Assembly: GCF_009734445.1 (NCBI RefSeq)
Contig: NZ_CP046457.1
Coordinates: 2,288,001 to 2,352,000, forward strand
DNA from: Candidatus Syntrophocurvum alkaliphilum
GTDB lineage: Bacteria; Bacillota; Syntrophomonadia; Syntrophomonadales; Syntrophomonadaceae
Length of the DNA stretch: 64,000 bases
Direction of reading: 5' to 3'
Both the position numbers and the translations under genes were made by a program. The notes under the pieces were generated by a model that worked only from the letters and a program-made list of their open reading frames with translations, was not told where the DNA came from and did no database searches. Numbering within the stretch: the first letter of the stretch is position 1; every line of letters begins with the position of its first letter. Below are positions 56,085-64,000 of this stretch, one piece after another.

Positions 56085-56561
56085 ATGCATACAATTCCGT
56101 GGTATATAGTGTTAGTTCAGAGTATTCCAGAAGCAATGTTGCTTATGATGATAGGATTTCATTTATTTAGATTAGATATAAACATAAGAACTATATTAAT
56201 AATAGCAACAATAAACTCAGTACTAGTTTATTATTTTCGTTACTTAGAATACTTTTTTATTCATACAGTACTAGGTTTATTAACACTAATTATTCTTACT
56301 GTCATACTTACAAAAAAGAATCCATGGAAAATATTTATCTCAATTCTAACTGGGATTACAATTATAGCTGTTTTACAAAGTATAACCTTACCTATTTGTT
56401 TTAATATGACAGAAACTACACCTGAGGATTTAACAACAAATCCTTGGCTAAATTTCTTTTTTACAATACCACAGATGCTAATTATGATTATACTTTATGC
56501 TTATCTAAGATATAGCAATTATAACTTTGAATATATAACTAAAGAGGAGTATGATGGCTAG
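56085..56561 (+). CDS. Polytopic membrane protein, candidate sensor half of a split AgrC
   Basis: Protein of 158 residues with about five hydrophobic segments. The N-terminus PWYIVLVQSIPEAMLLMMIG, with its PE motif, is a pattern I know from membrane partners of clostridial Agr-like kinases. Together with the kinase that follows (283 residues) it sums to about 440, the size of a one-piece AgrC. Peptide sensing is inferred from that. AGGAAG precedes the ATG. The stop overlaps the next start by 11 bases in another frame. Confidence 0.78.
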   Translation: MHTIPWYIVLVQSIPEAMLLMMIGFHLFRLDINIRTILIIATINSVLVYYFRYLEYFFIHTVLGLLTLIILTVILTKKNPWKIFISILTGITIIAVLQSITLPICFNMTETTPEDLTTNPWLNFFFTIPQMLIMIILYAYLRYSNYNFEYITKEEYDG

Positions 56562-57402
56562 ATTTCCTTTTTTAATAATTACCACTATATTAAGTCAAAC
56601 ATTACTAATAGCTGTGATAAGCCTTCTAATTTATTTTAGTAATGACATAGAAACTGTAAAATCCTATGTACCAGTTTTTATTATTGTGATTGTTTTACTT
56701 TCGGGGTTTGTAATTATATCTCTTAATCAATTATTAGTTAGTGTAAGGGTTATAACTGAAAGAAACTATTTGAAAAGTTTCCTGCAAAATACCGAATCTT
56801 TAATAAAAATACTTAATACAGAAAGACATGAGACAAGTAAGCATATCCAAACAATACAAGCTATGCTTCACTTAGAAGAGTATGATACGGCAAGAGAATA
56901 TACTGATGATATAGCACGCAACTATAGGAAACTACAAAATATAGTTAACGTGGGTGAACCAGCTCTAACAGCATTACTAAATAGTAAAAAAAGTGTGGCT
57001 GATTTTCAAGGCATAGAATTTGATTTTGCAGTTAAATGTGATATTAACAATATCCACCTAAAAAAATGGGAGTTATGTAGTATTATAGGTAACTTGATTG
57101 ATAATGCTTTTGAAGCAACAACTGCTAATGTAAATAAAAAAAGAGTTACACTAGAAATAAAAAAAGAAGATAATAATTATTTAATTTACATACATAACAC
57201 AGGTGAAAAAATAAATAACAAACAAATTAATGAGATATTTAATCCAGGTTTTACAACAAAAGAATCAGATAATCTTGGCTATGGGTTATATATAGTTAAA
57301 AACATAGTTGAAAAATATAATGGAAGCATAAAAGTACATACCCATCCAAAAACGACTTTTCAAGTATCTATACCGGTAAAGGAGAGTCATAGCATTGCTT
57401 AG
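56551..57402 (+). CDS. AgrC-like sensor histidine kinase (two membrane helices)
   Basis: Protein of 283 residues. Two membrane helices (about 5-29 and 40-63) are followed by a Spo0B/AgrC-type dimerisation helix with ERHETSKHIQTIQ (candidate phospho-His at about 93) and a GHKL ATPase with GNLIDNAFEA and GYGLYIVKNI. AgrC normally has six or seven helices, so the sensor part seems to be in the gene before. ATG 56551 is followed by a second ATG that has a better spacing to GAGGAG. The stop overlaps the agrB start. Confidence 0.9.
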   Translation: MMARFPFLIITTILSQTLLIAVISLLIYFSNDIETVKSYVPVFIIVIVLLSGFVIISLNQLLVSVRVITERNYLKSFLQNTESLIKILNTERHETSKHIQTIQAMLHLEEYDTAREYTDDIARNYRKLQNIVNVGEPALTALLNSKKSVADFQGIEFDFAVKCDINNIHLKKWELCSIIGNLIDNAFEATTANVNKKRVTLEIKKEDNNYLIYIHNTGEKINNKQINEIFNPGFTTKESDNLGYGLYIVKNIVEKYNGSIKVHTHPKTTFQVSIPVKESHSIA

Positions 57403-58018
57403 CAAAATTTCTCATAAAATTGCTAACCAGATAAGTCATGAATTAAACGAAAATGATGAGAAAATAGAAATATATGCCTATGGGTTAGAATTATTGATTG
57501 GTTCTATACTGCAGTTAATTATACTTTTTTTATTGGCATGGATTTTTTCTTTATTTCATCAAACATTAGTAGCTATAATAGCTTTTGCTAGTATAAGAAT
57601 ACTTTGTGGTGGTATTCATATGAGTTCATACTTACGATGTTTAAGTTGCGGACTTCTGATAATACTTTTTTTTGCGAAAATATCAACAATGCAGTATTCG
57701 GTGTATACATTTGTATTACTGATTTTAATAACGTTTGTTTTAGGAATTGTAAGTATAATTAAATGGATTCCTAGCTATACAGAACAAAAACAACATATTA
57801 ATAATTCTAATGCTAAAAAAATTAAATCAATTTCACTTTTTATGTTATTAGTATGGATGGGATTAAGTATTATTTTTTATCATAAAGGTATTTATGATTA
57901 TTCTTTAGCCATAATATTGGGTGTGTTAGGTGGTGTATTCTTAGCTACGCCACTTGGACATACAATTTTTGGTAAACTTGATGACAGTTTAGTTGCTTTA
58001 TCGAAAAGGAGGTGTTAA
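57395..58018 (+). CDS. agrB: AgrB-type peptide-processing membrane protease
   Basis: Protein of 207 residues with about five or six membrane segments. The catalytic pair is present: GGIHMSSYLRC, with His75 and Cys82 six residues apart, as in Staphylococcus AgrB (H77, C84). It cuts the AgrD precursor and helps close its ring. TTG 57395 with AAAGGAGAG upstream. The next gene is agrD, which starts 3 bases after the stop and has its ribosome site inside agrB. Confidence 0.94.
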   Translation: MLSKISHKIANQISHELNENDEKIEIYAYGLELLIGSILQLIILFLLAWIFSLFHQTLVAIIAFASIRILCGGIHMSSYLRCLSCGLLIILFFAKISTMQYSVYTFVLLILITFVLGIVSIIKWIPSYTEQKQHINNSNAKKIKSISLFMLLVWMGLSIIFYHKGIYDYSLAIILGVLGGVFLATPLGHTIFGKLDDSLVALSKRRC

Positions 58019-58020
58019 TT

Positions 58021-58164
58021 ATGTTTAATAAAATAAAGACGTATATTGTGACAAGTTTTGCTTCAATTTTAGCTCTGGTTGCATCATTTGGAGCTAATAG
58101 TCCGTATAGCTTATTAATGATATATGAACCTGAGGTACCTGAATCTTTAAAAAAGGACCGATAG
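58021..58164 (+). CDS. agrD: AgrD-like cyclic lactone autoinducer precursor, serine type
   Basis: Peptide of 47 residues. An amphipathic N-terminal helix (about 1-22) is followed by the signal region SPYSLLMI and the YEPEVPESLKKDR tail. Known precursors such as Listeria (CFMFV before YEP) have a Cys five residues before YEP; here it is Ser30, and the whole peptide has no Cys. The likely product is a ring closed between Ser30 and Ile34 with an N-terminal tail. AAAAGGAGG precedes the ATG. It sits between agrB and the response regulator, as expected. Confidence 0.92.
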   Translation: MFNKIKTYIVTSFASILALVASFGANSPYSLLMIYEPEVPESLKKDR

Positions 58165-58168
58165 TAAA

Positions 58169-58882
58169 ATGTATAAAGTACTAATATTAGAAGATGAGAG
58201 TTATACTTTAAGATTCATACAAAAAATCATAGCTGATCATCCTCTTGTCTCAAAGATTATACCGACTTCTAATAGTAAAGATGCAATAGACATGTGTATC
58301 AAGCATTTACCAGAAATAATATTATTAGATATAGAACTTGAACAAGAAGATGATTTGAATGGTATAGAGGTAGCAAAGAGAATTAAAAAAATTAATAATA
58401 ACGGAAAGTTTGTTTTCATTACTGGTTACTCTAATTATGCCTTGGATTCATTTGTAGTACATCCATTTGATTACATACTAAAACCAATTGTTAAAGAAAG
58501 ACTATATGAACTAATTACAGAACTATCTAAAGAAATAAAAACGCAACAAGAAGCTATCGTGAAGATAAGAGTAAAAAATAGTATATGCTTTCTAAAATGC
58601 GATGATATTTTTTACATAGAAAAACATGAAAATAATCTCAATATAATTACAGATAAAGAAATAATACAAGCGAATTGCAAATTAAAAGATATTCAAGAAA
58701 ACTTACCCAATACATTTGTTAGAGTGCATAAATCATTTATTGTAAACACAACAAAGATTAAGAAAATTAACTATTTAGGTAATAGAACATATGAAATAGA
58801 ATTTAATAATATTGAGCAGAAAGCCTTAATGAGTCGAAATAAATTTAAGGAATTAGAACATTTATTTTCCCCTATGTTTTAA
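58169..58882 (+). CDS. AgrA-like response regulator, LytTR DNA-binding domain
   Basis: Protein of 237 residues. The receiver (about 1-120) has LEDES, the phospho-Asp54 in LLDIELE and the Lys in DYILKPI. The LytTR domain (about 135-237) has CDDIFYIEKHENN and VRVHKSFIVNTTKI. Such regulators bind paired direct repeats in promoters. It is the last gene of the agr operon, 4 bases after agrD. A strong terminator follows. Confidence 0.95.
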   Translation: MYKVLILEDESYTLRFIQKIIADHPLVSKIIPTSNSKDAIDMCIKHLPEIILLDIELEQEDDLNGIEVAKRIKKINNNGKFVFITGYSNYALDSFVVHPFDYILKPIVKERLYELITELSKEIKTQQEAIVKIRVKNSICFLKCDDIFYIEKHENNLNIITDKEIIQANCKLKDIQENLPNTFVRVHKSFIVNTTKIKKINYLGNRTYEIEFNNIEQKALMSRNKFKELEHLFSPMF

Positions 58883-58893
58883 TAAAATGATTA

Positions 58894-58930
58894 AAAAGTG
58901 TTGTTGATAATAGAGTTCAACAACACTTTT
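58894..58930 (+). terminator. Intrinsic terminator of the agr operon
   Basis: A 14 bp stem (AAAAGTGTTGTTGA with TCAACAACACTTTT) begins 12 bases after the stop. Confidence 0.9.
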
Positions 58931-59013
58931 ATTAGAACTAATTAGTACAGCACTATAATCTTTGTAAACAACGTCATAAATCCGTTATTTATCTAATCTG
59001 AAAGGATGTTAAA

Positions 59014-59583
59014 ATGCGAAATTCTATAATCATAAAAGCATTAATAGCTATGTTAGTTATTCAAAGTATGGCCTTTTATTATTATTATAGCAATACTAGT
59101 AAAATTATAGATTCATTTGAAACAGATTTAAAAAGTGAAACAGCAAGAAACCTTTATCAGTTTGGTACAGCTTTAATTAACACAGCTGAAACACTAGCTA
59201 TGTATGAAGATAATATGGAAAATAGAGAAAAAGAGTTATTTAACAGAGCAAATGGAAATGCACAGATATCATTGTTTCTAAATGCATCAAGGTTTGCTCG
59301 TTTACCAAGTGGACCAAATTCAGCATGGGATTCAAATAGTAAAACAGATTTATTTAATAAAACTTTTCCTCTTGCAGAAACTCTTTCCCTAGTATCAGAT
59401 GGAAAGATAACAGATTATAATCAAGTAGATGAATTAGCATATATTTTACATTTACATGGAAAAAAATATCATGAATTAATTGCAAAAAATGAATATAAAA
59501 TTTATTACGATTCAAAATTGGTAGAGGAGATCTTAAATTTAAATGAATCACTTGAAAATGATTTAAACAATTTATTACATTAA
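59014..59583 (+). CDS. Membrane-anchored or secreted protein beside agr, function unknown
   Basis: Protein of 189 residues. One N-terminal hydrophobic segment (about 6-25, with a run of four Tyr) acts as signal or anchor. The rest is helical and charged, with FETDLKSETARNLYQFGTAL and ENREKELFNRANG, and ends DLNNLLH. I know no family. GAAAGGATG lies upstream. It is separated from agr by a terminator, so it is not in the operon, but could be its target. Confidence 0.75.
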   Translation: MRNSIIIKALIAMLVIQSMAFYYYYSNTSKIIDSFETDLKSETARNLYQFGTALINTAETLAMYEDNMENREKELFNRANGNAQISLFLNASRFARLPSGPNSAWDSNSKTDLFNKTFPLAETLSLVSDGKITDYNQVDELAYILHLHGKKYHELIAKNEYKIYYDSKLVEEILNLNESLENDLNNLLH

Positions 59584-59797
59584 AAACTGATTTAAGTAAG
59601 CCAATTTGATTATATCCAGTATTTGTGAATGTCAATGAATTTCTTTACCACGTGATACTGAATATTTACACCAATGCAGACAATAATATATATACAAAGC
59701 TAGAATTACAGTTATTGCAAAAAAAAAAATAATGCGCTAAAATTATAGTTAATAATAACTCTGTCGATCCGAAGTCTTAAGTGCCTACTTGAGATAC

Positions 59798-60643
59798 TTA
59801 TGTAGGAAAGATGGGGTTTTTATTTTTTTTAGTCTTAGTATAATCAATTGTGTGATTGCTTGGTATAAATAGCCAATGTCTATAAGGGTAAAGCCATTTA
59901 TTTTTGTAATCATTATGAATTCCAGTAGAAATACCTATATTAAACTTAAAATTTGGGTATAAATCTTTAATCCTATTATAAATATGGTTATATAATTTTT
60001 CCTTAGCTATAGTCTTTTTCCCTCTTCTTTTTTGACCTTCTGGTATTTTTCTATGCTCATTGTTAAGTCTAAATTGAATAGAACCTAAAATAATATCCAT
60101 GCCTTGTAATATAACATGTTTATGTGAATTTACTTCAACAATGTTTTCGCTAATTAAATATATGTCTTTACCATAATAAATTTTTAATAAATATGTTTTA
60201 AATCTATTATTTTTTTCCTGTGTATCTGGTAATTTATCAAAAAATAATTTTAAATTAACTCTATTATTATTATGATTACTATACTCGAGACCAAAAGCAT
60301 TTTTAATAAATTGATAATATAATAAAAAAAACTCATTTTCTTTTTGATCTTTTGTTAGATTTTCTGCAATATGTATATTTTGAGTAAACATAATACGAAT
60401 CTTTATTTTATCTGCTTTTATGTAATCAAAATACAAATCAATAAAGTCAATATATTTATCCAAATATGGATGTGAAACTTTGGTCCACTTTAATTCACTA
60501 AAGAGATTTAATTGTTGTTTTTTTTCTTCTAATGACTTACTTACCTTTTCAAAATCTATTGATTTTACTAAAGCACCGCCGTAAAAATTCCCGAAATAAT
60601 CACCTTTTTTTACAGATTCATCACAATATATTATATATTCCAT
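59798..60643 (-). CDS. DUF3800 domain protein
   Basis: Protein of 281 residues. The N-terminus MEYIIYCDESVKKGDYFGN, followed by FYGGALV, is the DUF3800 start; the Asp at about 8 is the family's putative metal residue in an RNase H-like fold. The later part is charged (about 200-280) and has HNDYKNKWLYPYRHW, with conserved His and Asp. DUF3800 genes are often found near phage and defence genes; here a type I restriction locus is divergent from it. I chose ATG 60643 because GGAGG lies upstream; 16 more residues before it are unlikely. Confidence 0.8.
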   Translation of the reverse strand: MEYIIYCDESVKKGDYFGNFYGGALVKSIDFEKVSKSLEEKKQQLNLFSELKWTKVSHPYLDKYIDFIDLYFDYIKADKIKIRIMFTQNIHIAENLTKDQKENEFFLLYYQFIKNAFGLEYSNHNNNRVNLKLFFDKLPDTQEKNNRFKTYLLKIYYGKDIYLISENIVEVNSHKHVILQGMDIILGSIQFRLNNEHRKIPEGQKRRGKKTIAKEKLYNHIYNRIKDLYPNFKFNIGISTGIHNDYKNKWLYPYRHWLFIPSNHTIDYTKTKKNKNPIFPT

Positions 60644-60776
60644 ATAATTCCTCCAAAAATTACTATTACTAATAATAAATCTTAAATACAAAAAGGTGAA
60701 TAGCTAAAATTGATTTTAATTTATTAAATTGTAGTATAAACAAATGTGAAAATAACAAATTTATAAGTCTTACTTA

Positions 60777-60813
60777 ATAGTCACTAGTATAATTTTCTAG
60801 TGGCTATTTTTTG
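60777..60813 (+). terminator. Hairpin with T run, orphan
   Basis: A 12 bp stem with one mismatch or wobble (AATAGTCACTAG with CTAGTGGCTATT) followed by TTTTTT. No plus-strand gene precedes it, so it may end a small RNA or be left from a lost gene. The rest of 60644-60977 is AT-rich and shows no other feature. Confidence 0.6.
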
Positions 60814-60977
60814 GCTTTAAAACAAGTAAATGAAAGAAATAAAAAAAGACAACGAAACAGTTAAGTGGTTTTAATATATTTAATCCACGTTTAGACCATA
60901 TATTGCTAAAATCTACATAGAGGATTAAAATAGAAAATGTAAATGATTAACAACATCAATTGTCAAAAGGAGATATT

Positions 60978-62453
60978 ATGCTAACAGGAGAATTACGCAA
61001 TAAAATTGATAAGATATGGGAGATTTTTTGGACAGGGGGTATAACTAATCCCTTATCTGTTATAGAACAGATTACATATTTATTATTTATTAGAGGTCTT
61101 GATGATTTAGAAACTAAGCAGGAAAAGGATGCTGAAGTTTTAGGTTTAGATTTTAAAAGGATATTTCCTGAGGATAAACAGCATTTAAGATGGAGTAAAT
61201 TTAGACACTTTGAAGCAGCTAGAATGTACAATGTTATGGCAGAAGAAGTTTTTCCTTTTATAAAAGAGCTAAATGGAGATAATGAATCGTCATTTGCTAA
61301 ATATATGTCAGATGCGGTATTTATAATACCAACTCCACAACTTTTAGAAAAGGTAGTTACATCTTTATCGACTATTCCTATGGATAATACTGATGTTAAA
61401 GGTGATTTGTACGAGTATCTTTTATCTAAAATATCGCAGTCAGGTACAAATGGACAGTTTAGAACTCCTAAACAAATTAGAGACATGATGGTAAGCCTAA
61501 TGAAGCCTACGCCAAAAGATATAATTGCTGATCCAGCCGCAGGAACAGCAGGCTTTTTAGTATCTGCAGTAGAGTATATGAGGGAAAATCATGAGGATTT
61601 GTTTTTTACTAAAGAGCTAAAAGAACATTTTAATAATACTATGTTTTTTGGTTATGATTTTGACAGAACTATGCTAAGAATTGCCGCTATGAATATGGTT
61701 TTACATGGAGTAGAAAATCCTAATATTATCTATCGTGATTCACTAACTGAGCAAAATACTGATACTAATAAATACACCATGGTTTTAGCTAACCCACCAT
61801 TTAAAGGTTCACTTGATTATGAATCAGTATCTAATGATTTATTAAAGGTGGTTAAAACCAAGAAAACAGAATTATTATTTTTAGCATTGTTTTTAAGAAT
61901 GTTAAAGCCAGGTGGCAGATGTGCAGTTATAGTCCCTGATGGAGTTTTATTTGGGGGCTCAAATGCCCATAAAGCTATGCGTAAGGAGATTATTGAAAGT
62001 CATAAATTAGATGCAGTTATTTCTATGCCTAGTGGTATCTTTAAACCCTATGCAGGGGTATCAACAGCTATATTAATATTCACCAAAACTGGTGCAGGTG
62101 GAACAGATAAAGTTTGGTTTTATGATATGAAAGCCGATGGACATTCACTAGATGACAAGAGAACACCAATTGAGCAAAATGATATACCAGATATCATAGC
62201 TAGATTTAATAACTTAAAAGATGAAGAACAAAGAAAGAGAACAGATCAATCTTTCTTTGTAGAAAAAGATGAAATAGTTAATGGTGGTTATGATTTGTCT
62301 ATAAATAGGTATAAGGAAATAGAGTATGATGAAGTGGAGTATGAGAGACCGGAGGTAATATTAGATTTTATTAGAAGATTAGAAAATGATATAGAGCAGG
62401 GAATAAATGAATTAGAAGAGATGATTACAGCTAAGGAGAAAAGTAATGAATGA
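60978..62453 (+). CDS. hsdM: Type I restriction-modification system, methyltransferase subunit
   Basis: Protein of 491 residues. The N-terminal HsdM helical domain (about 1-130) has WEIFWTGGITNP. The methyltransferase domain has the AdoMet motif ADPAAGTAGFLVSA (about 184-197) and the catalytic NPPF in LANPPFKGS (about 271). This makes it an N6-adenine methylase. The tail is a coiled coil. I chose ATG 60978 because AAAAGGAGA lies before. It overlaps hsdS by 8 bases. No hsdR is seen before it; it should be further on. Confidence 0.96.
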   Translation: MLTGELRNKIDKIWEIFWTGGITNPLSVIEQITYLLFIRGLDDLETKQEKDAEVLGLDFKRIFPEDKQHLRWSKFRHFEAARMYNVMAEEVFPFIKELNGDNESSFAKYMSDAVFIIPTPQLLEKVVTSLSTIPMDNTDVKGDLYEYLLSKISQSGTNGQFRTPKQIRDMMVSLMKPTPKDIIADPAAGTAGFLVSAVEYMRENHEDLFFTKELKEHFNNTMFFGYDFDRTMLRIAAMNMVLHGVENPNIIYRDSLTEQNTDTNKYTMVLANPPFKGSLDYESVSNDLLKVVKTKKTELLFLALFLRMLKPGGRCAVIVPDGVLFGGSNAHKAMRKEIIESHKLDAVISMPSGIFKPYAGVSTAILIFTKTGAGGTDKVWFYDMKADGHSLDDKRTPIEQNDIPDIIARFNNLKDEEQRKRTDQSFFVEKDEIVNGGYDLSINRYKEIEYDEVEYERPEVILDFIRRLENDIEQGINELEEMITAKEKSNE

Positions 62454-63636
62454 GGTAAAAACTCTTAAAGATATTATTGTAAAAATTGAGAGTGGTGGAC
62501 GACCTAAAGGTGGAAGTACTAAAGAGGGAATTCCAAGCCTTGGTGGAGAACACTTAAACTATTATGGTGGTTTTAATTTTAAAAATTTAAAGTTTATTCC
62601 AATAGATTATTACCAAAAACTTAAAAAAGGAAAAATAAGCTTTAATGATATATTAATAGTTAAAGACGGTGCAACAACTGGTAAAGTTAGCTTTGTAAGT
62701 AGCGACTTTCCTTATGAACAAGCGGCTATAAATGAACATTTGTTTAGATTAGCAGTTGATGAAAAAATTGTGTATCCGAAATATCTTTTTTACTACTTAT
62801 CTTCGTCAAAAGGCCAAAGTGAAATTTTAAAGGATTTTAGAGGGGCGACAATAGGAGGAATAACTTTAAAGGTTGCTGATATAGTAAAAGTACCTATACT
62901 GTCTTTAGACATTCAACACCAAATAGTCTTAGCACTAGACCAAGCCCAAGAACTAATAGACAAAAGAAAAGAGCAAATTGAAAAACTAGATGAGTTTTTG
63001 CAAAGTGTGTTTTTAAATATGTTTGGTGTTCTTAGTAGCAACAATATGAATTGGAGCACTTCAACATTAGGAGAAGCGTGTTACTTTATTAAAGATGGAC
63101 CTCATAAATCTCTGAATTATGTTGAAAGCGGTATACCTTTTATTTCAGTAAATAATATTATAAATGGAAAATGGGATTTAAAAAATGTAAGATACATTTC
63201 TCATGAGGACTATGAGTTATACTCTAAAAGATGTAAACCCGAAAAGGGTGATATTTTATATACAAAAGGCGGAACTACCGGATATGCAAAATTAGTAGAC
63301 GTTGATTTTGATTTTTTGAATTGGGTACATATAGCTGTATTGAAGTATAGTAATAATCTTTTAAACGGTCGGTATCTTGAGTTTCTACTTAACACGGATT
63401 ACTGTTATCGTCAATCTCAACAGTATACTAGAGGCGTTGCAAATAGAGATTTAGTTTTAAGTCAAATAAAGAAAATAAAAATTCTAATTCCCCCCCTCTC
63501 CCTCCAAAACAAGTTCGCCCAAATAGTAGAAGAAACCGAAAAACAGAGGGAGCAGATGGAAAAGAGTTTGGTGGAGATGGAAAATTTGTTTAATAGTATT
63601 ATGCAAAAGGCATTTAAGGGTGAGCTATTTCAGTAG
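62446..63636 (+). CDS. hsdS: Type I restriction-modification system, specificity subunit
   Basis: Protein of 396 residues. Two target-recognition domains (about 5-150 and 205-345) are each followed by a conserved helical spacer: LDEFLQSVFLNMFG after the first, and EKQREQMEKSLVEMENLF at the end. This two-fold layout defines HsdS, which sets the split DNA target of the complex. A run of seven C (63490-63496) lies in the second half and could slip. AAGGAG in the end of hsdM serves as ribosome site. Confidence 0.93.
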   Translation: MNEVKTLKDIIVKIESGGRPKGGSTKEGIPSLGGEHLNYYGGFNFKNLKFIPIDYYQKLKKGKISFNDILIVKDGATTGKVSFVSSDFPYEQAAINEHLFRLAVDEKIVYPKYLFYYLSSSKGQSEILKDFRGATIGGITLKVADIVKVPILSLDIQHQIVLALDQAQELIDKRKEQIEKLDEFLQSVFLNMFGVLSSNNMNWSTSTLGEACYFIKDGPHKSLNYVESGIPFISVNNIINGKWDLKNVRYISHEDYELYSKRCKPEKGDILYTKGGTTGYAKLVDVDFDFLNWVHIAVLKYSNNLLNGRYLEFLLNTDYCYRQSQQYTRGVANRDLVLSQIKKIKILIPPLSLQNKFAQIVEETEKQREQMEKSLVEMENLFNSIMQKAFKGELFQ

Positions 63637-63746
63637 CAGTAGTTTAGTAAATTATTGGAAATAGAATATGGTATAATAAGCAAAAAGCCATTTACCTGTT
63701 ATAAATTAAACAAATGGGAATTGGAAGAATACGGTGGTGAATCTTT

Positions 63747-64000
63747 ATGCCAAGTATTGAACAAATAAAAGAGTCGGTTAGAGATATAGCCGAAAAGTAT
63801 CCGATTAAGAGAATATCTCTATTTGGTTCTTATGCTAAGGGATGTGCAAATGAAGAGAGCGATATTGATATTTTAATAGAATTTTCATATTCAAATGTGT
63901 CTCTTTTCTTATTATCTGAAATTAGGGATGAGATAAAAACTAGATTAAATAAGGAAGTAGATTTAATACATTACCCTATTGAGGAAAACTCTTTAATTGA
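63747..64000 (+). CDS. Minimal nucleotidyltransferase (MntA-like), 3' end outside window
   Basis: 84 codons are visible. The motif LFGSYAKGCANEESDIDILI (Gly27, Ser28, Asp39, Asp41) is the nucleotidyltransferase signature of MntA-type antitoxins, followed by a helix with LSEIRDEIKTRLNKEVDLI. In known pairs the next gene is a HEPN toxin, and the MNT protein AMPylates it; this would lie beyond the window. GGTGGTGA precedes the ATG. It lies inside the restriction locus, after hsdS. Confidence 0.88.
   Translation, partial: MPSIEQIKESVRDIAEKYPIKRISLFGSYAKGCANEESDIDILIEFSYSNVSLFLLSEIRDEIKTRLNKEVDLIHYPIEENSLI

Noticed and set aside
56541-56561. Programmed frameshift joining the 158-residue membrane protein and the kinase
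   Set aside because: A proper ribosome site (GAGGAG) precedes the kinase start and there is no slippery heptamer, so ordinary coupled translation is enough.
60777-60813. Small RNA gene ending at the orphan hairpin before hsdM
   Set aside because: A terminator-like hairpin is visible but no promoter with good spacing could be found before it, so I report only the hairpin.

Overview
This window is from a low-GC, Gram-positive, endospore-forming bacterium of clostridial type. The signs are AT-rich genes with strong AAGGAGG ribosome sites and many TTG or GTG starts, a PrkA-YhbH-SpoVR sporulation cluster, a SpoIID-like protein, CdaA-CdaR-GlmM, a T-box leader and an Agr peptide system. Several proteins are rich in Asp and Glu, and a bacterial ferredoxin is present, which would suit an anaerobe, perhaps an alkaliphile. 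No rRNA or tRNA was seen, so this placement is inference.

Layout. 1-10380: end of recQ, a 3D-domain wall protein, a metallo-beta-lactamase-fold enzyme, msrA, a membrane-anchored Mrr-like nuclease, uppP, a cell-wall amidase, two tiny membrane proteins, an HD-GYP protein and a large protein of unknown function. 10483-22690: a branched-chain amino acid operon ilvD-ilvB-ilvN-ilvC-leuA-leuC-leuD-leuB-cimA behind a good sigma-A promoter and a T-box leader. It encodes valine and leucine synthesis plus the citramalate route towards isoleucine, and two copies of a miniature transposable element sit inside it. 22983-23641: three tiny conserved genes (DUF1659, DUF2922, YvrJ). 23763-30005: a sugar nucleotidyltransferase, a flavoprotein, a MoxR/VWA pair and a lone purC. 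30420-34890: prkA-yhbH-spoVR. 35119-42841: mixed housekeeping genes (deoxynucleoside kinase, CPBP protease, FmdB-like protein, HAD, ComFB-like, RNase H, acyltransferase, YkgJ-like, SpoIID-like, trmL). 42930-46584: a hybrid PAS histidine kinase, a GGDEF response regulator and a convergent ferredoxin. 46764-55763: thiamine pyrophosphokinase, then cdaA-cdaR-flavoprotein-glmM, followed by a glmS ribozyme and two glmS genes. 56085-59583: an Agr-type quorum-sensing operon and a possible target gene. 59798-64000: a DUF3800 protein and a type I restriction-modification locus followed by a MNT-type nucleotidyltransferase, cut by the window end.

Most notable. (1) The glmS ribozyme precedes a paralogue that has lost the whole glutaminase domain, while the full-length glmS next to it has no ribozyme. 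(2) The AgrD-like peptide has no cysteine; a serine stands at the ring position just before a YEP motif, which predicts a lactone rather than a thiolactone, and the sensor is split into a membrane protein and a kinase. (3) A 227-238 bp miniature element with about 57 bp imperfect terminal repeats is present in several copies. Two copies have perfect 6 bp target duplications, and solo ends supply the stop codons of two genes. (4) A 29 bp repeat occurs once at a stop codon and once as a perfect 67 bp palindrome. (5) Three 12 bp iterons with an exact 20 bp period lie between glmS and the agr operon.
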